Positions 13,246 through 14,377 of a DNA stretch of 14,377 nt are shown here, piece after piece. Origin of the DNA: Bacteroidota bacterium (GTDB lineage Bacteria > Bacteroidota > Bacteroidia > B-17B0 > Aurantibacillaceae); contig JANYBY010000425.1 in NCBI GenBank assembly GCA_025360565.1, positions 1 to 14,377 of the forward strand. Direction: 5' to 3'. Position 1 is the stretch's first letter. Each line of letters opens with the position of its first letter. Under the pieces are notes generated by a model. That model was not told the DNA's origin, did not search any database, and saw only the letters and a program-made list of their open reading frames with translations. The position numbers were made by a program, and so were the translations under genes.

Positions 13246-14377
13246 ATGACAACCTTAGAAATATTGACCCGCTTGCTCCATGCGTTAGTTTTATTGCCAC
13301 TGGCAGGTTATGTGCTGAATATTTTTCTTCCAAGAAAAAAAGAAAAATTAATTTCAGCATCCACCTTCTTTACAATTGGATTACATTTTTTGGTATTTGT
13401 AACCTTTGCCATTTTGTGGCTCGTGAACGGCCGCCCAACAATAAATATTAAAGACATTGTTCTTTTTAAATCAGGCAGCTACGAATTTTTTATTGATTTC
13501 ACGTTTGATAAAATAACCGCGGTGTATATGTTTGTTGGTTCTTTTCTTACATTTTTGGTTACCATTTATTGCAGTTATTATCTACACCGTGAAGGTGGTT
13601 ATAAACGTTTTTTTAATACCATTCTTTTCTTTTACCTAGGTTATAATCTTACCATTTTATCCGGGAATTTGGAAACTTTATTCATAGGTTGGGAAATATT
13701 GGGCATTTCATCATTTTTATTAATTGCGTTCTATCGCGACAGGTATTTGCCCGTAAAAAACGCGTTAAAAGTATTTTCAATTTATAGGATCGGTGATGTG
13801 GGCTTGATCTTAGCGATGTGGATGTGCCATCATTTATTTCACGAGAACATTACCTTTTTACAATTAAAAAATGAGGAGTTGGTAAGCACACATTTAGAGG
13901 GGCACACCTTAATTGGTGTTTTTGTTTCGTTAATGATCTTAATTACCGCCGCCGCAAAATCGGCACAACTCCCTTTCTCATCCTGGCTGCCGCGTGCCAT
14001 GGAAGGGCCAACGCCTTCGAGCGCCATTTTTTACGGTTCGCTCTCGGTACATTTAGGTGTATTCTTGCTCCTAAGAACTTATGAATTATGGGAACATCAA
14101 ACCTCAGTAAGAATAATTATTGTGGCATTGGGTTTAATTACAAGTTTTATTGCTTCCGGCATTGCAAGGGTTCAATCTTCCGTAAAAAGTCAGATCGCCT
14201 ACTCTTCTATTTCGCAAATAGGTTTAATTTTTATAGAACTGGCGGCAGGCTACGAAACGTTAGCTTTATTCCATTTCGCAGGCAACGCTTTTTTAAGAAC
14301 TTACCAGTTATTAGTTTCCCCATCGGTTGTAAGTTATTTAATACGCGAACAGTTCTTTAATTTTACACCTCGTCGTA
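13246..14377 (+). CDS. dabB: Inorganic carbon accumulation complex subunit DabB, partial (NuoL-like)
   Basis: The ATG two bases after the dabA stop opens a frame that stays open for 377 codons to the window edge, so the 3' end is missing (family members are usually about 500-550 residues). It encodes a polytopic membrane protein of the proton-conducting NuoL/Mrp family. NuoL-like landmarks are Glu150 in GWEILGISSFLL, Lys238 in AAKSAQLPFSSWLPRAMEGPTPSSA, and Lys314 in SSVKSQIAYSSISQIG. Where NuoL has H-x3-H-x3-K, this protein has His343-x3-Asn347-x3-Arg351 (FHFAGNAFLRTYQLL). The usual His after TPxSAxI is Tyr. These changes, and the position directly after dabA, mark it as DabB rather than a complex I subunit. 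It should anchor DabA and pass cations to drive bicarbonate formation. Confidence 0.93.
   Translation, partial: MTTLEILTRLLHALVLLPLAGYVLNIFLPRKKEKLISASTFFTIGLHFLVFVTFAILWLVNGRPTINIKDIVLFKSGSYEFFIDFTFDKITAVYMFVGSFLTFLVTIYCSYYLHREGGYKRFFNTILFFYLGYNLTILSGNLETLFIGWEILGISSFLLIAFYRDRYLPVKNALKVFSIYRIGDVGLILAMWMCHHLFHENITFLQLKNEELVSTHLEGHTLIGVFVSLMILITAAAKSAQLPFSSWLPRAMEGPTPSSAIFYGSLSVHLGVFLLLRTYELWEHQTSVRIIIVALGLITSFIASGIARVQSSVKSQIAYSSISQIGLIFIELAAGYETLALFHFAGNAFLRTYQLLVSPSVVSYLIREQFFNFTPRR

Noticed and set aside
14088..14360. Plus-strand open frame of 90 codons near the right edge
   Set aside because: It is a different frame inside DabB, which continues open to the edge with clear NuoL-type motifs.
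13246..14377. Complex I subunit NuoL or Mrp antiporter
   Set aside because: It directly follows dabA with a 2-base gap, no other nuo or mrp genes are seen, and several NuoL key residues are replaced as in DabB.
1..14377. CRISPR array, tRNA, rRNA, insertion sequence or prophage genes
   Set aside because: No regularly spaced repeats, RNA gene signatures, transposase or phage genes were seen on either strand.

Overview
The window is AT-rich bacterial DNA that reads as Bacteroidota. The signs are a secreted protease ending in a type IX secretion (T9SS) sorting domain, promoter -7 boxes of the TAnnTTTG type, genes without clear Shine-Dalgarno sequences, and several short lipoproteins with a Cys lipobox. 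The order or family cannot be fixed from the sequence alone.

Left part (1-7007). A GC-rich repeat tract of about 100 bases at the edge is followed by a minus-strand M43 metalloprotease with its own terminator. A 336-base gap holds diverged repeats and a strong hairpin. Next come two minus-strand genes read as one unit, adenine phosphoribosyltransferase (first) and an acyl-CoA dehydrogenase. Two small plus-strand lipoproteins follow, separated by a hairpin terminator; the second has a BamE-like motif. A convergent minus-strand pair follows: an M28 aminopeptidase with a PDZ domain, then a Coq7-like ferritin-fold di-iron protein. A decayed 7-base tandem repeat lies between these two. A short palindromic repeat is inserted in frame in the M28 gene.

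Right part (7140-14377). Everything is on the plus strand, in one apparent operon behind a TATCTTTG -7 box: a small exported protein of unknown function, a SulP anion transporter with a short STAS domain, an outer-membrane beta-barrel protein, DabA (DUF2309/UPF0753) and DabB (NuoL-like). DabB runs off the right edge and is open for 377 codons. DabA and DabB form the inorganic-carbon accumulation complex (DAB), in which DabA is a beta-carbonic-anhydrase-like Zn enzyme and DabB is an ion-conducting membrane subunit. DabA here keeps the Cys-x-Asp and His-x14-Cys ligand pattern.

The most interesting reading is that this operon is a two-membrane inorganic-carbon (CO2/bicarbonate) uptake cassette: a porin for the outer membrane, and SulP plus DabAB for the inner membrane, preceded by an uncharacterised small exported protein. 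The DabAB identity is well supported. The substrates of SulP and of the barrel, and the role of the small protein, are inferred from context.
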